Positions 20,434 through 31,465 of a stretch of DNA of 52,873 bases are shown piece by piece (position 1 is the first letter of the stretch; each line of letters opens with the position of its first letter). The notes beneath the pieces were generated by a model. The model searched no databases and was not told the DNA's origin. It was given only the letters and a program-made list of their open reading frames with translations. Position numbers and translations under genes: made by a program. The stretch comes from Mesostigma viride (lineage: Eukaryota > Streptophyta > Mesostigmatophyceae > Mesostigmatales > Mesostigmataceae): positions 842,801 to 895,673 of the forward strand of contig RPFO01000629.1 of assembly GCA_009746045.1 (NCBI GenBank), read 5' to 3'.

Positions 20434-21120
20434 GCATACAATATACACAAGTTGCCAATTTGAGGATGGAACATAACCATGTGAAGTAAGTGAACTGCCA
20501 CCTTGCTGACGCACGTGGCTTGGGGATCATGCGTATGCCTATGCATGCCCTCATGGGGTAAGTAATTGCATCGTTGTCATACCATGATTGGCATACCCTG
20601 CAGGCATGGCACTGGATCTTGAGGCGTGCACAGTTCGACGGGGCTGCTTGCGCTGAGCCTACACCACTTTAGATGACCATATCCAGATATCAGGCCTGAA
20701 CTGGTTCCCCCCCTAGCCTGCAAATGCATAAAGGCTGCTGCTTGTGTGCTCCTCATGCACCCATGTATCAGCCCTACGGGTTGAGTGACAAGCCATGAGT
20801 TGTGTGAACAACATCGGACAGCCACGGAAAGCCCCATCTGGTGGCACCCCTGTTTATTTTCTTAGTTGCTACGTAGGTCCCCTTATGGATAGGGGGTGGG
20901 ATAATGGAGGCTATTTCATGGCTATTTACCCATGTTTGTTTACAACGCGATACATGGCTTTGTAGGGTTAGAACGCGATGTATCGCGTTGTAATCTGACA
21001 TGTTGTGAACCCAGTAGACATGAGATTGTAGGTCTGCAAATCGGTACGGTGGTCACATACATCCTAGAGAATCTAAAAAAATTGGTGCATTCTTTCGATT
21101 TTTTTTGCGACGGCGGTACA
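20434..21120. other. 3' flank of the coiled-coil gene with a hairpin
   Basis: No gene. A perfect 15-bp inverted repeat TACAACGCGATACAT (20,941-20,955) / ATGTATCGCGTTGTA (20,978-20,992) with a 22-base loop could form a stable hairpin. 3' processing signals of the upstream gene were not identified. Confidence 0.55.
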
Positions 21121-21425
21121 CAAGATCTACCACTGAACTTTGGTGTCAGCCCGCACCTTCAAAGAGCAGCTTCTAGAGGACTTAGGGGGCCTAGGCCTCT
21201 CCGTGATTTGGAAAAAGATGATGGACAAGGCCAAGTGGGCCCCTGGAGGTCATAGAGGACAACAACCCCCCTGCAGTGGGGAAGCAGCGTGTTTGCAAAC
21301 ACGGGAAGCATGCTAGACAAGACCCGTAGGGTCGCGGGCACCATAGATATGGAGTAGGATTGTTTTTGTAGATAGCTTAGACCGGTAGGGATTGAGTGTA
21401 CCCATCCATCCATCCGTCCATCCAT

Positions 21426-21467
<42 letters not shown>

Positions 21468-21770
21468 ACACACACACACATCCATCCATCCATCCATCCA
21501 TCCATCCATCCATCCATCCATCCATCCATCCATCCATCCATCCATCCATCCATCCATCCATCCATCCATCCATCCATCCATCCATCCATCCATCCATCCA
21601 TCCATCCATCCATCCATCCATCCATCCATCCATCCATCCATCCATCCATCCATCCATCCATCCATCCATCCATCCATCCATCCATCCATCCATCCATCCA
21701 TCGGAGTTAATACTCCGTGATTCGGGACCCAACGGGAGCAAGAGTTTAATTAAGTAATTAATTAATTAAT
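21121..21770 (+). mobile_element. 5'-truncated LINE 3' end (second family)
   Basis: Remnant coding sequence (frame includes [20 protein letters not shown] near 21,185-21,250) leads into TAGATAGCTTAGACCGGTAG, the expanded CCAT array, a CGGAGTTAATACTCCGTGAT terminus and (TTAA)n. The same 3' end occurs at 33,747-33,830 and in reverse at 34,570-34,690 and 27,359-27,700. TTGGGG/CCCAACGG at the terminus recalls the first LINE family. Confidence 0.7.
21400..21701. repeat. (CATC)n microsatellite with (CA)n
   Basis: CATCCATC units at 21,400-21,428, a CACACA stretch at 21,430-21,480, then about 55 CATC units to 21,701. All of it lies within a LINE 3' UTR whose other copies have only three to five units, so the expansion came after insertion. 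Confidence 0.97.
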
Positions 21771-22760
21771 AGCCCTGAGAGGGGGCATATGGTTTGTAAT
21801 ACATTCTGAGCTACAACCTGCAGGTGGGGGGATGTAAACCGCCACCTCGGGGGCACCAAATTCGTCGCCCATTCCCAAGAAAACCCGAACTTCCCATACC
21901 AAATGGGATGTCCACCGCTTCGGCGCCGGCCAGCGAGATTTTTGCATCTTGGAAATCTTAGGAGGGGGGACATCCAGCCAAAACAGCACACTCCGTCGTG
22001 TGTCCGGCGCGGAACCTCGGGACGTGGAGCGAGCACCCAAAACGGGGAAAAATGTGTCCGGCGGCAGAATTTTGGCGACGGAGTGCACTCCTGTCGAAAT
22101 TTTTAGGGCGGCGCGAAGGAAAAGTTTCAGGAGTGCACTCTTCCCGCCGGTCTGGCGCCTGGTTCTAGGAAAAGGAGTGCGCTCTGGTGATCCCGCTAGC
22201 TCGGTCCGGCGTTTGATTTTAAGTGCAGGAGTCCGCTTTGCGGCCCTGCTGTACTTACAACTTACGCTGAGAACTTATCAAGTATTGATTGATTCTAGGA
22301 AGACGTGTCAACTTTCAGGCAGGCGTCAGGTTGTTGTTGTTGATTCTGACACCCAACCTGGCGTCAGGCAAATGGCAATATTATTGTGATCAGAATATTA
22401 TTGTGATTTAGGCATCGATGTCCGCCGTCTTGACGTTCTTGCAAGTTGCAAACCACCATTGCACCAACAACCAGCCTGAAGCCGGAGCACTGCAGTACAA
22501 AATGTTTAATCATCATTGAATTCTCCTACTTGGAGACTATGCTAATATTATCGCTTACTAAGAGGTGCGACAAAAAGTGCCACGTGTCGTACAACCAACG
22601 TAGCTCGTAGCACACTCCCAAAGTTGCCGTTTTCGATTCGGCGCAGCCTTTTGGCTGACAGAGCGCACTGGGCCATTTTTCACTTTGGCTGGCGCCGGGC
22701 GGCACGGTAGGCCAAACCTTGGAGCGCGCTCTTGTGCTATTGTAGGGGGGGATCTCCCCC
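21771..22760. repeat. Noncoding repeat-rich stretch
   Basis: The first 60 bp match 826-915. At 22,080-22,240 four degenerate units of about 45-54 bp each begin with GAGTGCACTC or GAGTGCGCTC (palindromic words). Related GAGCGCACT and GAGCGCGCTC words occur near 22,660 and 22,715. No gene recognised; possibly a decayed DNA element. Confidence 0.45.
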
Positions 22761-22896
22761 CTTCCTGAAATCTTTGCGCTCACGAAGGAACAACAATGTG
22801 ACGATGTTATCAAGTTCCTGGCCCGCCTTGACGAACTTTTTCTGCCTACTCCTGGCGACAAGGTCACCATGCCCAACTGGGAATGGCTGCTTTGAA
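22761..22896 (+). pseudogene. Unrecognised protein fragment
   Basis: Plus-strand frame of about 45 codons with protein-like composition (LPEIFALTKEQQCDDVIKFL, then LARLDELFLPTPGDKVTM, PNWEWLL) ending at TGA. I do not recognise it. Its position just before the LINE ORF1 relic suggests it could be the ORF1 N-terminus. Confidence 0.35.
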
Positions 22897-22929
22897 CAAG
22901 ATCCGGAGGCGTACTTGTAGGCGGTCATC

Positions 22930-24061
22930 ATGCTACCTGCGCTGCGACGCCCAGGACTTCACCCAGCTACGCTGGCCTCAGGAGCCTCCTGCCTGAGCGC
23001 AGACGGGCAGCCACAGCAGCTAGCTGCAACATCCTCGCAGAGCCGCACCTAGCTCCTCCAGCATGGACTCCATCCGAGCTGCGGAGTGGCGGAGCAGCTG
23101 GCGCCGATGGCTGAGCAGCTCGCCGCCCTGAACGCGCATGACGTCCGGCCCACTCAACACTCTCTCGGCCAAGGTCAACAACATTGAAGCCAGAGTCGCA
23201 CTTAAGCTCCAGCCTTGAGCAGACTCTCAGTTTACTGCTACGCAAGAGCACATTGCCACCAAAGTTTCCAAGGCCATGTGCAGCCAAGGTGACCGCACCC
23301 GCCTTAACCACCAGGGGGAAGGCCGAGTCGGCCAAGGGCACCGTGAAACTTGAGGCAGTTGCTACCAAGGTAGACGCCCTGGCCACGCAGGTGGACCCGA
23401 GATCGCCGAGCGAACGGCCACCATGGCCACCCAACCTGCTGGTAGTGCTAGTAGCGATATGACCCCTCGACTCGCGCCTCTTGGGCTGACGTGCTCCGGC
23501 AAGAGCCAGGCAACCTCTACCACCACCGCCATCACCACCAAGCTCCAGTCCTGAGCTGGAAGACGCGCGCCACGAGGCCGCTGACCACGATCGTCGCCGC
23601 TGCCGGATCATCCTCAGACGTACGCTTCGACATGCAGCCGGAGGAGACCCCAGACTCTCTTCTCGACGAGCTGAAGAAACAACTCTTGACGTGCATGGAG
23701 CTGCCAGGTGCGACACTGCAGGGGGCCTACCGCCCGGCGGCCTGCCCCATCCATGACGGGACAAGACTGGGCCCCCTCCTGGCCCTCCAGCACTTGGTCC
23801 TCTCCTTTGAACAGCGAAATCACAGCCTGAGCAATTCGGTTCCCGGAAGTCCGGCTCTCGCCGCAAGAAGCTGGTGAACACATCCTGGTCGCTTGACGAC
23901 GACCTGACGTCAGCCCAGCAGCAGCAACGCCGCGATCAGTGGCCCGACTACATACGCCACAAGACCAACCCCGAGAAGCCCCAAGTGTACTGGCCGGCGG
24001 GGCGGGGACCCTTATGTCAACAAGAAACTGTGGAAGCGCCCCCCTGGGCTCCCCCGGGATA
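22930..24061 (+). pseudogene. LINE ORF1 relic
   Basis: Degenerate ORF1 with several frameshifts. Recognisable parts are a coiled-coil stretch (LEAVATKVDALATQVD, 23,350-23,400), a middle part with AAETPDSLL-like sequence around 23,640, and the C-terminal NTSWSLDDDLTSAQQQQRRD ending near 24,061. The last resembles the C-terminal part of L1-type ORF1 RNA-binding domains and matches the minus-strand ORF1 at 4.1-5.1 kb. It precedes ORF2 in the same orientation, as expected for a bicistronic LINE. Confidence 0.6.
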
Positions 24062-24585
24062 GAGCACTCATGAAGCTAGCCGTGTCTAGATGGGGGCAAT
24101 CGATTATGGGATAGCTTAGGCATTACAGCACTTGAAATTATATTAGCGCCTAGCGTTATAGTACCTTCAATTAGCTCGATCTGGCATGCACCTTGTGGCC
24201 ATCAGCTTGCGCCTTAGTAGCCAACGTCTTGAGCCCCCCTCACCGTTGTAGCATAAGCTAGCATGCGTCAGCCCCTACCTATGGTATTGCACTGGCTGTA
24301 TTGCACCGACAGTGTTGCGCCCGAGCACCATGCTGTGGAGAGAGCGCTGTGGGGCCTGCCCTGACTTGGGGCACTGAGAGAAGCTAGGGCGCCCTCCCTC
24401 CTTCTCGCTGTGGATAGAGGTTTGAAGCTTGAATCCTTTGTACTCTGTATTGGCATTGACCCACGTGACGCAGTCACGTGCTTATTATTAATGAATTAAT
24501 TAATTACTCGGGGTGCACAACGTGCACCTGCACCACCATGATGATGTATCATACCTAAAAAGGCCTGCATGGCATGGGGTCCTCG
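24062..24585 (+). mobile_element. LINE inter-ORF region
   Basis: Between ORF1 and ORF2 relics. It holds the repeat shared with intron 3 of the coiled-coil gene (24,383-24,485), a short (TTAA)n stretch and the GTGCACCTGCACCACCATGATG block shared with 930-965. The AT stretch suggests a nested insertion boundary. Confidence 0.5.
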
Positions 24586-27359
24586 TTGAAATCTCCCCTG
24601 TTGGGCCAGCAGGCATCCTTGGCGCCCTCGCAACTTTCAACGTACGCACATTGCTGGCAGATAGTAACCATAGCTACCAGGTGCGGAGGAGATTGTTGCC
24701 TTTTGCATGGCACATCGTGTGTCTATTCTAGGCGTGCAGGAGCACCGTCGCACGGTGCCTCCTGGCACGGTGCTCACTGATCGCCTGGCAGGCGGTTGGC
24801 GGTTTTACTTTGCCATGGCAGTGGGACGCCAGGCCAAGGTCCAGAGTGGCGTTGGCCTTTTGTGTTCGCCGCTGGCAGCTGCCAGCCTCAGCACGCTAAA
24901 GTTTCTAACCCAACGCCTTACGGTGGCACATTTCACCTCAGTTGAGGGGCGGTCTAAGCACCACCTCACGGTTGGAGTGGGTTACGCCCCCCACAGTGGC
25001 CTACCCCAGTTGGAACGCCAGATTAAGTTCTTCGAGGACTTGCATGTAGCATTGAGGGGGCCACCCCGGCCCACCACTTCTTCTTGGTTATTATGCTGCT
25101 CGACGCCAACGCAACGCTCCCCGTGGGAACTGCTGGCAGTCGTTTTGCGCCTGCAGGCACAGCTGCTAACGACAACACCCCCCCTAGTTTTCTGACTTTT
25201 TGCGGGATAGCGGGATGGTTGCTGTCAACTCCCACTTCCAGCGTCCCTCACAGGACTTGGTCACTTTTCGTGGCCCTATATAACGACCGTCAGGCCTGTC
25301 TGGACTACGTGGTGGTACGGCAGCCCAGGTGCACTTCGGTTCTGGATACTCGAGTGTTCGACCCACCCACGCGGTGTGCTCTGACCACCGTTTGGTGCGT
25401 GCAACCATTTGGCTCCGGTTCCACGCCCCCAAGCGCAGCCCCCCAGTGGCCCGTGGCCTGACTGGTCTACGCTACGCCCGGTCCAGGGGGATCCTGAGGA
25501 CTGGACAGCCGCCGAGCACGAGCGGAACAGGTGCCGACGGGCGTACCTGGAGGCCCTGGACGCCCAGGCAGACGTCGACGCGCTGGCCCACTGGGTGCTC
25601 CCAACGCTGCCATTTTCGCGGGCTTTGCGGTCCGCGCCCCGATGGTTGCTGGCGGCCCGGCACCTGCCGGTCATGCCCCGCCGACGCCGCCCCGGCCCGA
25701 GCTCTACCGCCAGGACCGGCCAAGGTCTTGGCCGCCCGGCACCGCCTCAAGCGTAACCGGGACCCGCTGCTGAAACCGGTGCTCAAGGCCGCCCTTGTGG
25801 AGGCCTGCGCACATGCTCAGGACGCAGAGGAGGCGGCCCAGTGCATCGCAGATGCCAAGGCCTGCCAAGTTCGCAAACAGGGCAAGGACATGTGGTATCA
25901 CCTCGACCGGCTCGAGGCCGGCGGCAGCGCACCCCGGTGGAGCACACGGGGGACGGCGCGGCACCGGTTAGCCTTGACCGCTGGTACGTTGGCCCACAAT
26001 GTTTCCTTGACCGGTGGGGCAGTGGCGCCCCTCCCCCGCCGCTTCACCCCGAGACGGCCGCCCGTCTCTGTGTTGCCGGACCCCGGCCCTCGCCGCCTGC
26101 GCCCCCCTCCTCGGCCGCGGACTACCAAGTCCCTGACTTGAAGGAGGGCTGCCTTGGCATCAACGACGTCGTCCACCCCGGCCTTCACTTTGGAGGACCG
26201 AATCAATTGGACGGCGCCCTTGCTCGCCTGCGGTATTACGCAGCGGTCAGTGCCAACCACCTTTCGGCTGAGCTGCTGAAGACCCCTGACCTGGCGGTGA
26301 CTCAGGTAAGGGAGCTTCTGCTGGCGTTCTGCAAGGTTCCGTGTCCTGCTCTCTGATGTGCCTCCGCCTGCTGAGTGGCGTGCAGACGGCCATCCGCGTC
26401 ATGCTGTACAAGAAGGGCTCTGCTGCTGACCCCGGTAACTATCGGGGTGTCTGCCTCCAGAGGGCCGCGCTGAAGGTCTTCATGCGCATGATGCTGCACA
26501 GGCTCCGCGCCGCGCTGGACCCGCACCTGGGTGAGTCTCAGATGGGTTTCCGTCCGGCGTGGCCGTAACACTGTCATGGCTATATTTGTGGCGCGCCGGT
26601 CGGATGGAGGAGGTGCGTCGCATTTTCCCTGATGGTTTCCCGCTGGTCTTCATTTGTGTTGACTATATCAAGGCTTTCGACACGGTCCTCTGGGAGGCTC
26701 TTTTGGCCATCTTAGCGCTGGACGGCGTGCCCGGGCCAGCATTTATTGCTGCCATTCGTCGACTGTATGAGGGCTCACAGGCAGTAGTGCGGACTGCGGG
26801 GGGCACCACCCCCCGGCCCATTCCCCCTTCATCACGGGGTGTGGCACTTGAGGTTGTGTCCTGTCCCCATACCTGTTCATTATTGTCGTGGATCACGTCA
26901 TGCGCCAGGCACGTGCACGCTTTACTGCTCTTAAGGGGTTCGAGCCAGGCTTGGACATCCTAAACGATCGCAAATATGGCGGCGGTGGCCCTGGCTACCG
27001 CCTGTCCGACCTGATTTATGCGCATCATACCACCCTCATCAAGCGCCCCGAGCACATTCAGACCTGGCTGGACTGTCTGGGCTTGGAGGCGAGGACGGTG
27101 GGGTTGGAGATTAGCGTCAAAACTGAGGCGATGGTGATAATGGGGCTACCAGTCGCCCGCCGCTGCCGCGGCTGCTAGACGGCCGGTAAGGAGGTCGAGT
27201 TCCGTGAATATCCCTTCAAACTGCTGGGGAGCACACTCCCTGACACCGCCGACGATGTGGACATCCGCATCGGCCTGGCCTGGGCTAGGCATCGTTCGCT
27301 CAAACCCTACTGGCACTCGAAGGACCTGGGCGAGCACCGCAAGCGCATGCTCCTCAAGG
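24586..27359 (+). pseudogene. LINE ORF2 relic: endonuclease and reverse transcriptase
   Basis: Spread over all three frames by many indels. Apurinic-type endonuclease motifs appear in order: ILGVQEHR (catalytic Glu, about 24,727), VGVGYAPHSG (about 24,975), LLDANA (about 25,095) and VCSDHRLVR (Asp-His pair, about 25,375). Reverse transcriptase follows: NYRGVCLQRAALKVF (about 26,440), MGFRPAW (about 26,540), FICVDYIKAFDTVLWEALL (first catalytic Asp, about 26,650). The active-site box reads YAHH at 27,017-27,028, where copy 3 has YADD, so both catalytic aspartates are lost. The frame breaks off at 27,359, where another element's sequence begins. Confidence 0.85.
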
Positions 27360-27700
27360 TGGATGGATGGATGGGTGGGTACACGCAATCCTACCGGTCT
27401 AAGCTATCTACAGGCTATCAAGGAGACAACGCAGGCCACTAGAAATCGGGAGAATCCGGACCATCTATCCAGGCTATCTACAAAAACAGTCCTACTCGAG
27501 ATCTGTAGTGCCCGCGACCCTAGGGGTCTTGTCTATCATGCCGCCCACGTGTGCAAACACGCGGCTTCCTCACTGCATGGGGGGTTGTTGTCCTCTACGA
27601 CCTGGGCCCACTTGGCCTTGTCCATCATCTTTTTCCAAATCAGGGAGAGGCCTGGGCCCCCCCATGTCCTCTACGAGCTGTTCTTTGAAGGTGCGGGCCT
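27359..27700 (-). mobile_element. Second-family LINE fragment, reverse orientation
   Basis: GGATGGATGGATGGGTGGGT, CCTACCGGTCTAAGCTATCT and the segment to CTTTGAAGGTGCGGGC are the reverse complement of the 21,150-21,420 fragment. A SINE-like piece is embedded at 27,418-27,466. It cuts off the ORF2 relic and lacks its own (TTAA)n tail. Confidence 0.7.
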
Positions 27701-29291
27701 TGCGGCGTCTAGCCTGGCTGGGCCCGGCCCACATGAGGAGGTGCCGGCCCGGCTGGGCGGGGCGCAGCCCTGCAGGCTAGGCTATGGCTATTGTCTCCCA
27801 TGGATGTAGGAGACAAAGGGCCTACCATGCATGCAGATTGTGTCACTTTAATGCATGGGCATATTAACCGAGACAACTATTGCTCAGTAAACAGTCTAGA
27901 TTGAATATAATCATGAATATGGTAGACCTGGCCTGTTTACCGCAGGCCATGTTCACTACATAACTATACATACAGGCAAGCAGGCAGTGAGCTCAACCAG
28001 CTTGCTGTTGTCAGTTAGGTTGCTCTACTTTGGAATACATGCCACCGCACTGCTATGTGGGCATCCAACAAGTCTGTGCATAAGTGGCAATCCAGCTAAG
28101 CATCTCGCCAACCTGCGATAGCTAACGAGACCCCCAGCCAATCTGTACACGCAACTGCACAATCCAAGAATGGCTAGCAGGCTGTCTCGCAAGCTCTATG
28201 GCTGCTTGGCACTAAAAGACTGGCGCGTGCTGGCCTGCACCAACGGGAGTGTCAGTGCCTCATTAGGATGAATGTCATATGCAGCAGTTGCTGGCCAAAA
28301 CTGCACCATGAATGCACAAGGAAGTGTCTGCATTCCGCACGGATGGGCCAGCAGGTGGCACACCAGGGATGAGCCCAGTGCTAGACCCAGGGCGGGTGTT
28401 TCCTTCCGCCATCGGCTTCCAGCTCAGGAGAGGAAACCAGCGTTATTTCCCATCTGAGAGCGGCAAAGGGCACAGACATCCCCACGAGCTAATAACTGGC
28501 CAAGTTCTAGCCCAACTGGTGGCAATGCCATAGACAATTGTCTCGCATGATAGACCACAGCACTCCTTCCCCAGCATGCAGCAATGAGGGATGCAAGCAG
28601 ACACCGTGCACAGGCAGGAAAGAGGCAGCTGACCCCCTCTTCCATCCCTTTTTCTTGGCCAAGTACCCAGATGTCCCATCCAATTCTCCCCCCCTTTCCC
28701 CCCCCCTACCCTTCACTCTCACCAACCCGTTTCCCCCCATCCTGCCCTGCCCCCCCCCCCCCCCCTTGCATGGGGGCAACAGGGCGGGGTATTCCCTTGC
28801 ATGGGCATCGCCGGCCACGGATGCCAACCCTGGCATGGCGGGAAGAGCATCAGGGCGTCACAGGCTGCTCGACCTCCACTCTCCCTTCTATTGCCAGGGA
28901 GGCCGTGCCAAGTCATGAGGCAAACACGTGCCATTAAAGATGCAGCTCTGAAACCAGGTATCATCCATCGCAACGAATGGCCACACGAATGTTGTTTGCT
29001 GGATGTCAAATCCGCGCTGTATGGTAGCGTGTGCCACCCCACATGAGTACGTGCTCACATGGTCCCAGGGCAGGCAGTCCCTGGGACCCATGGTCCCGTG
29101 GTCCCTGCTACACACGCACGCTCCCAAACCATCCCTCCCCATACAATTCCCCATCAGGCTGCATGGCGTCACCTCACACCAGCGGCGGTGGGCAGGCCAT
29201 GCCAATAAATAGTGTGCGCCCAGCTCCCCCCGCATGGTGTCGGCTTGCATGCCACAGGCCGCCCCCAGAGGCAGCCAGGGGAGGGCGCGCT
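27701..29291. other. Intergenic and 3' flank of the PPPDE gene
   Basis: No gene recognised on either strand. There is a run of about 20 C at 28,749-28,768 and a tandem TTGCATGGGC/TTGCATGGGG word around it. The part near 29,291 must include the 3' UTR of the minus-strand PPPDE gene. Confidence 0.45.
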
Positions 29292-30170
29292 TCACTGGAC
29301 CTGGATCCCCTGCTCCAGGGACGCCCTTTGGACCGCGATGTCAAACTGTTTGTCATCAAACCGCCCCTTCTTGAAGCGCCCCCACGCCACCATGAGCAGC
29401 CGCGCCATCTTGTTGCTCACCCAGCGCAGCTTGCTGGCCTCCTCCTCGGACAGGTTTTCTAGACACTTCTCGCCGTAGTCCAGGCACCACTGGGGGATCC
29501 CGTTGCCAGTCAGCCAGATGCAGACGTCGTCGGCGAAATGATGGCAATTGTGGTTAAAGCAGTCATAAACATCTGCATTGTACTCTTTCACCATGCGCGT
29601 TAGCAGAAAACGTTCCAGCTCCTCCCGGGTCTTCGTCGTGCGGCCTATTTCGTACTCATACGTCGGCCCAAACCCGCGAACATGTGCGACATCTTGAAGA
29701 TAAGCGGCCTCTACTTTATGATCAAACCAGTATTCTACCCCGTAAACCGCGACGCCCACATGCCAAACGGCCTTCATCTCCTTCTTCGTCAACGTCGCCG
29801 CGATGGCAGCAAAGCCAGCGCGATCGATGTTGTACACATGCAGCTTGACTACTTCGCCCACCTCCCCCTCAGTTTCCCGATAAGGGGGACCGTCAACTAC
29901 AGCGCCAGGTGAGAGGCGTTCGGCGATACAGCAGAAAACGTTCTGGGACAGCCCTCGTCTGCTCGATACATTGCGGGAAGACGCGCAGTGCAAAGCTGCC
30001 CCTCGGTATTGTAACGGACACGATGGAATTTGGCCCTTTGAATTGCACTCCCTAGACCGACCAGAACCGCTTCGGATGGATTGAAAGCTGTTAAGCAAAG
30101 GGCTTCTCGGCGTTGCAGTAAAGGCCAGATTGCCGACGACCTGCGAAAGAGACATCATCGCCATAGCCAT
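29292..30170 (-). CDS. PPPDE (DeSI-type) putative cysteine isopeptidase, plastid-leader type
   Basis: Single-exon frame of 292 residues from ATG 30,170. PPPDE proteins are papain-fold cysteine proteases that remove SUMO or ubiquitin; the pair is His plus Cys. Here His137 lies in AVWHVGVAVYGVEYWFDHKV and Cys209 in CFNHNCHHFADDVCIWLTGN, the two family blocks, so both catalytic residues are present. The domain spans about residues 107-235. The first 95 residues are Ser/Arg-rich with few acidic residues (MSLSQVVGNLAFTATPRSP), as in a plastid transit peptide, which is unusual for the mainly cytosolic family. A basic C-terminal extension (about 240-292) is of unknown role. The next methionines at residues 3, 5 and 6 could also serve as starts. 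No neighbours with a linked role are nearby. Confidence 0.88.
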   Translation of the reverse strand: MAMAMMSLSQVVGNLAFTATPRSPLLNSFQSIRSGSGRSRECNSKGQIPSCPLQYRGAALHCASSRNVSSRRGLSQNVFCCIAERLSPGAVVDGPPYRETEGEVGEVVKLHVYNIDRAGFAAIAATLTKKEMKAVWHVGVAVYGVEYWFDHKVEAAYLQDVAHVRGFGPTYEYEIGRTTKTREELERFLLTRMVKEYNADVYDCFNHNCHHFADDVCIWLTGNGIPQWCLDYGEKCLENLSEEEASKLRWVSNKMARLLMVAWGRFKKGRFDDKQFDIAVQRASLEQGIQVQ

Positions 30171-31037
30171 TGAGCTGCCTGACGGGGGTCTGGCAAAGGG
30201 GGGACACAGGAGAACAGCCGCGCTAGCTAAGCAGGCGTGTATTCCAGTCCGACATAGGCCTTCGAATTAAGGTGCACGGTCCTGGACAAGTGCGTTTGGC
30301 AGCGGCCAGCGGTGAGATGGCTGGCTGGTGATATGGTTATGGAGGAGATCGTTTTCTGCTCCGCCCAGCGTGGCTCGAGCGACGCAGGCCAACTCATGCG
30401 GTGACACGCGGGCACACCGCAAGGGCCCGGATCTCGACCAGCGCCCAGCGACCTGTGCGGGCGAGCAAAGTTGTCTATCATTCGTGCTTGGCACGGCCGA
30501 GAGATAGGGTTCCCGGTTCAGAGGAAAGTGCTAAGCGTGCGCCGCGTCAGCCTCACATGCTTTAATTGCCCGAGTATCGAGAATCGTGGCGATCACGGAG
30601 GCCGTACCTGGCTAGTCCTGGATTTCCAGTTTGATGTGGAAGGGACGGAAAGACAGCCAAGCGACCCCGGGGGGCGGATTTACGCCGTTAGCAGTTAGCA
30701 CCGAACGCACTTTTCAGGATCGCACCCAAGATCAACATGCATCGCTTCGTCTCTGGCAGCCAACACGACCCACGAGTACACACGAAGCAAAGGGCGGGTT
30801 CTGGCTCGCACACTCATGAGTTAAAAACTCACCCCCGGACCAGAATCAGACCGGGGATCGTCGCCGCGCCTGGTTGCGAGCTACTCCAAGCAGGCCGTGG
30901 ACTGCCCTAGCGGCGTATCCAGACGGGAAGTCTGCGTAACCAGCGTAAACCAGACTCCAGCATGCCGTAAGTACAGGTAAAAGCTGTTAAAACCCCATGC
31001 CAGAGACAGCTGCTGACAAAGTTACAGTGCAGCGGGC
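30171..31037. promoter_or_regulatory. Upstream region of the PPPDE gene
   Basis: 867 bp between the PPPDE start and the inverted-end element. Promoter expected; no TATA box, gene or repeat recognised. Confidence 0.4.
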
Positions 31038-31465
31038 ACCCCCGGCAGCCATAGCGGGAAGGATAGTCCGGCAATTGACGGGGGCGGCATGGATGTTTAT
31101 TAAACGTAGATTGATTATATTTAACGTACAAGGTAGCGTTACCTGCAATCCAATAAATGAGGCATTGTAGCGTGGATTTTCTCCAGAGCTTTACCGTGTT
31201 TGTCGTGGCAGAATGTTCCAATGCAGTAGATCAAGTGACGCCATTACTATCGATGTTCCTTTGCATTGCTGCATCTGCCAATTGTTTTTCACTTAAAAGA
31301 TTGATATTGCCTTGTTATGTCGCCAGGTAGACCGATATCCAAGCGACTTACGGGCGACTTTGCTCGCGATCATTAATGTAGGAGCACGCATTAATTAAAC
31401 CGGACTTGCTTGGGGTCAGGTCCCGATGGTGCGTTGTCGAGCGAGAGCCCACCAAGCAGGCGTGC
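31038..31465. repeat. Left long terminal inverted repeat
   Basis: Matches the complement of 36,565-37,138 with substitutions and indels, e.g. GCAGATGCAGCAATGC-type and GTCACTTGATCTACTGCATT blocks. It includes a 15-base AT block (TTTAACGTACAAGG) not shared exactly. Confidence 0.85.

Noticed and set aside
21159-21757. MDGW and IHPS repeat ORFs
   Set aside because: Translations of the CATC microsatellite in a LINE 3' UTR.
22967-23881. 304-codon minus-strand ORF
   Set aside because: Antisense shadow of the GC-rich LINE ORF1 relic; no recognisable domain, and the plus strand has the coiled-coil and ORF1 motifs.
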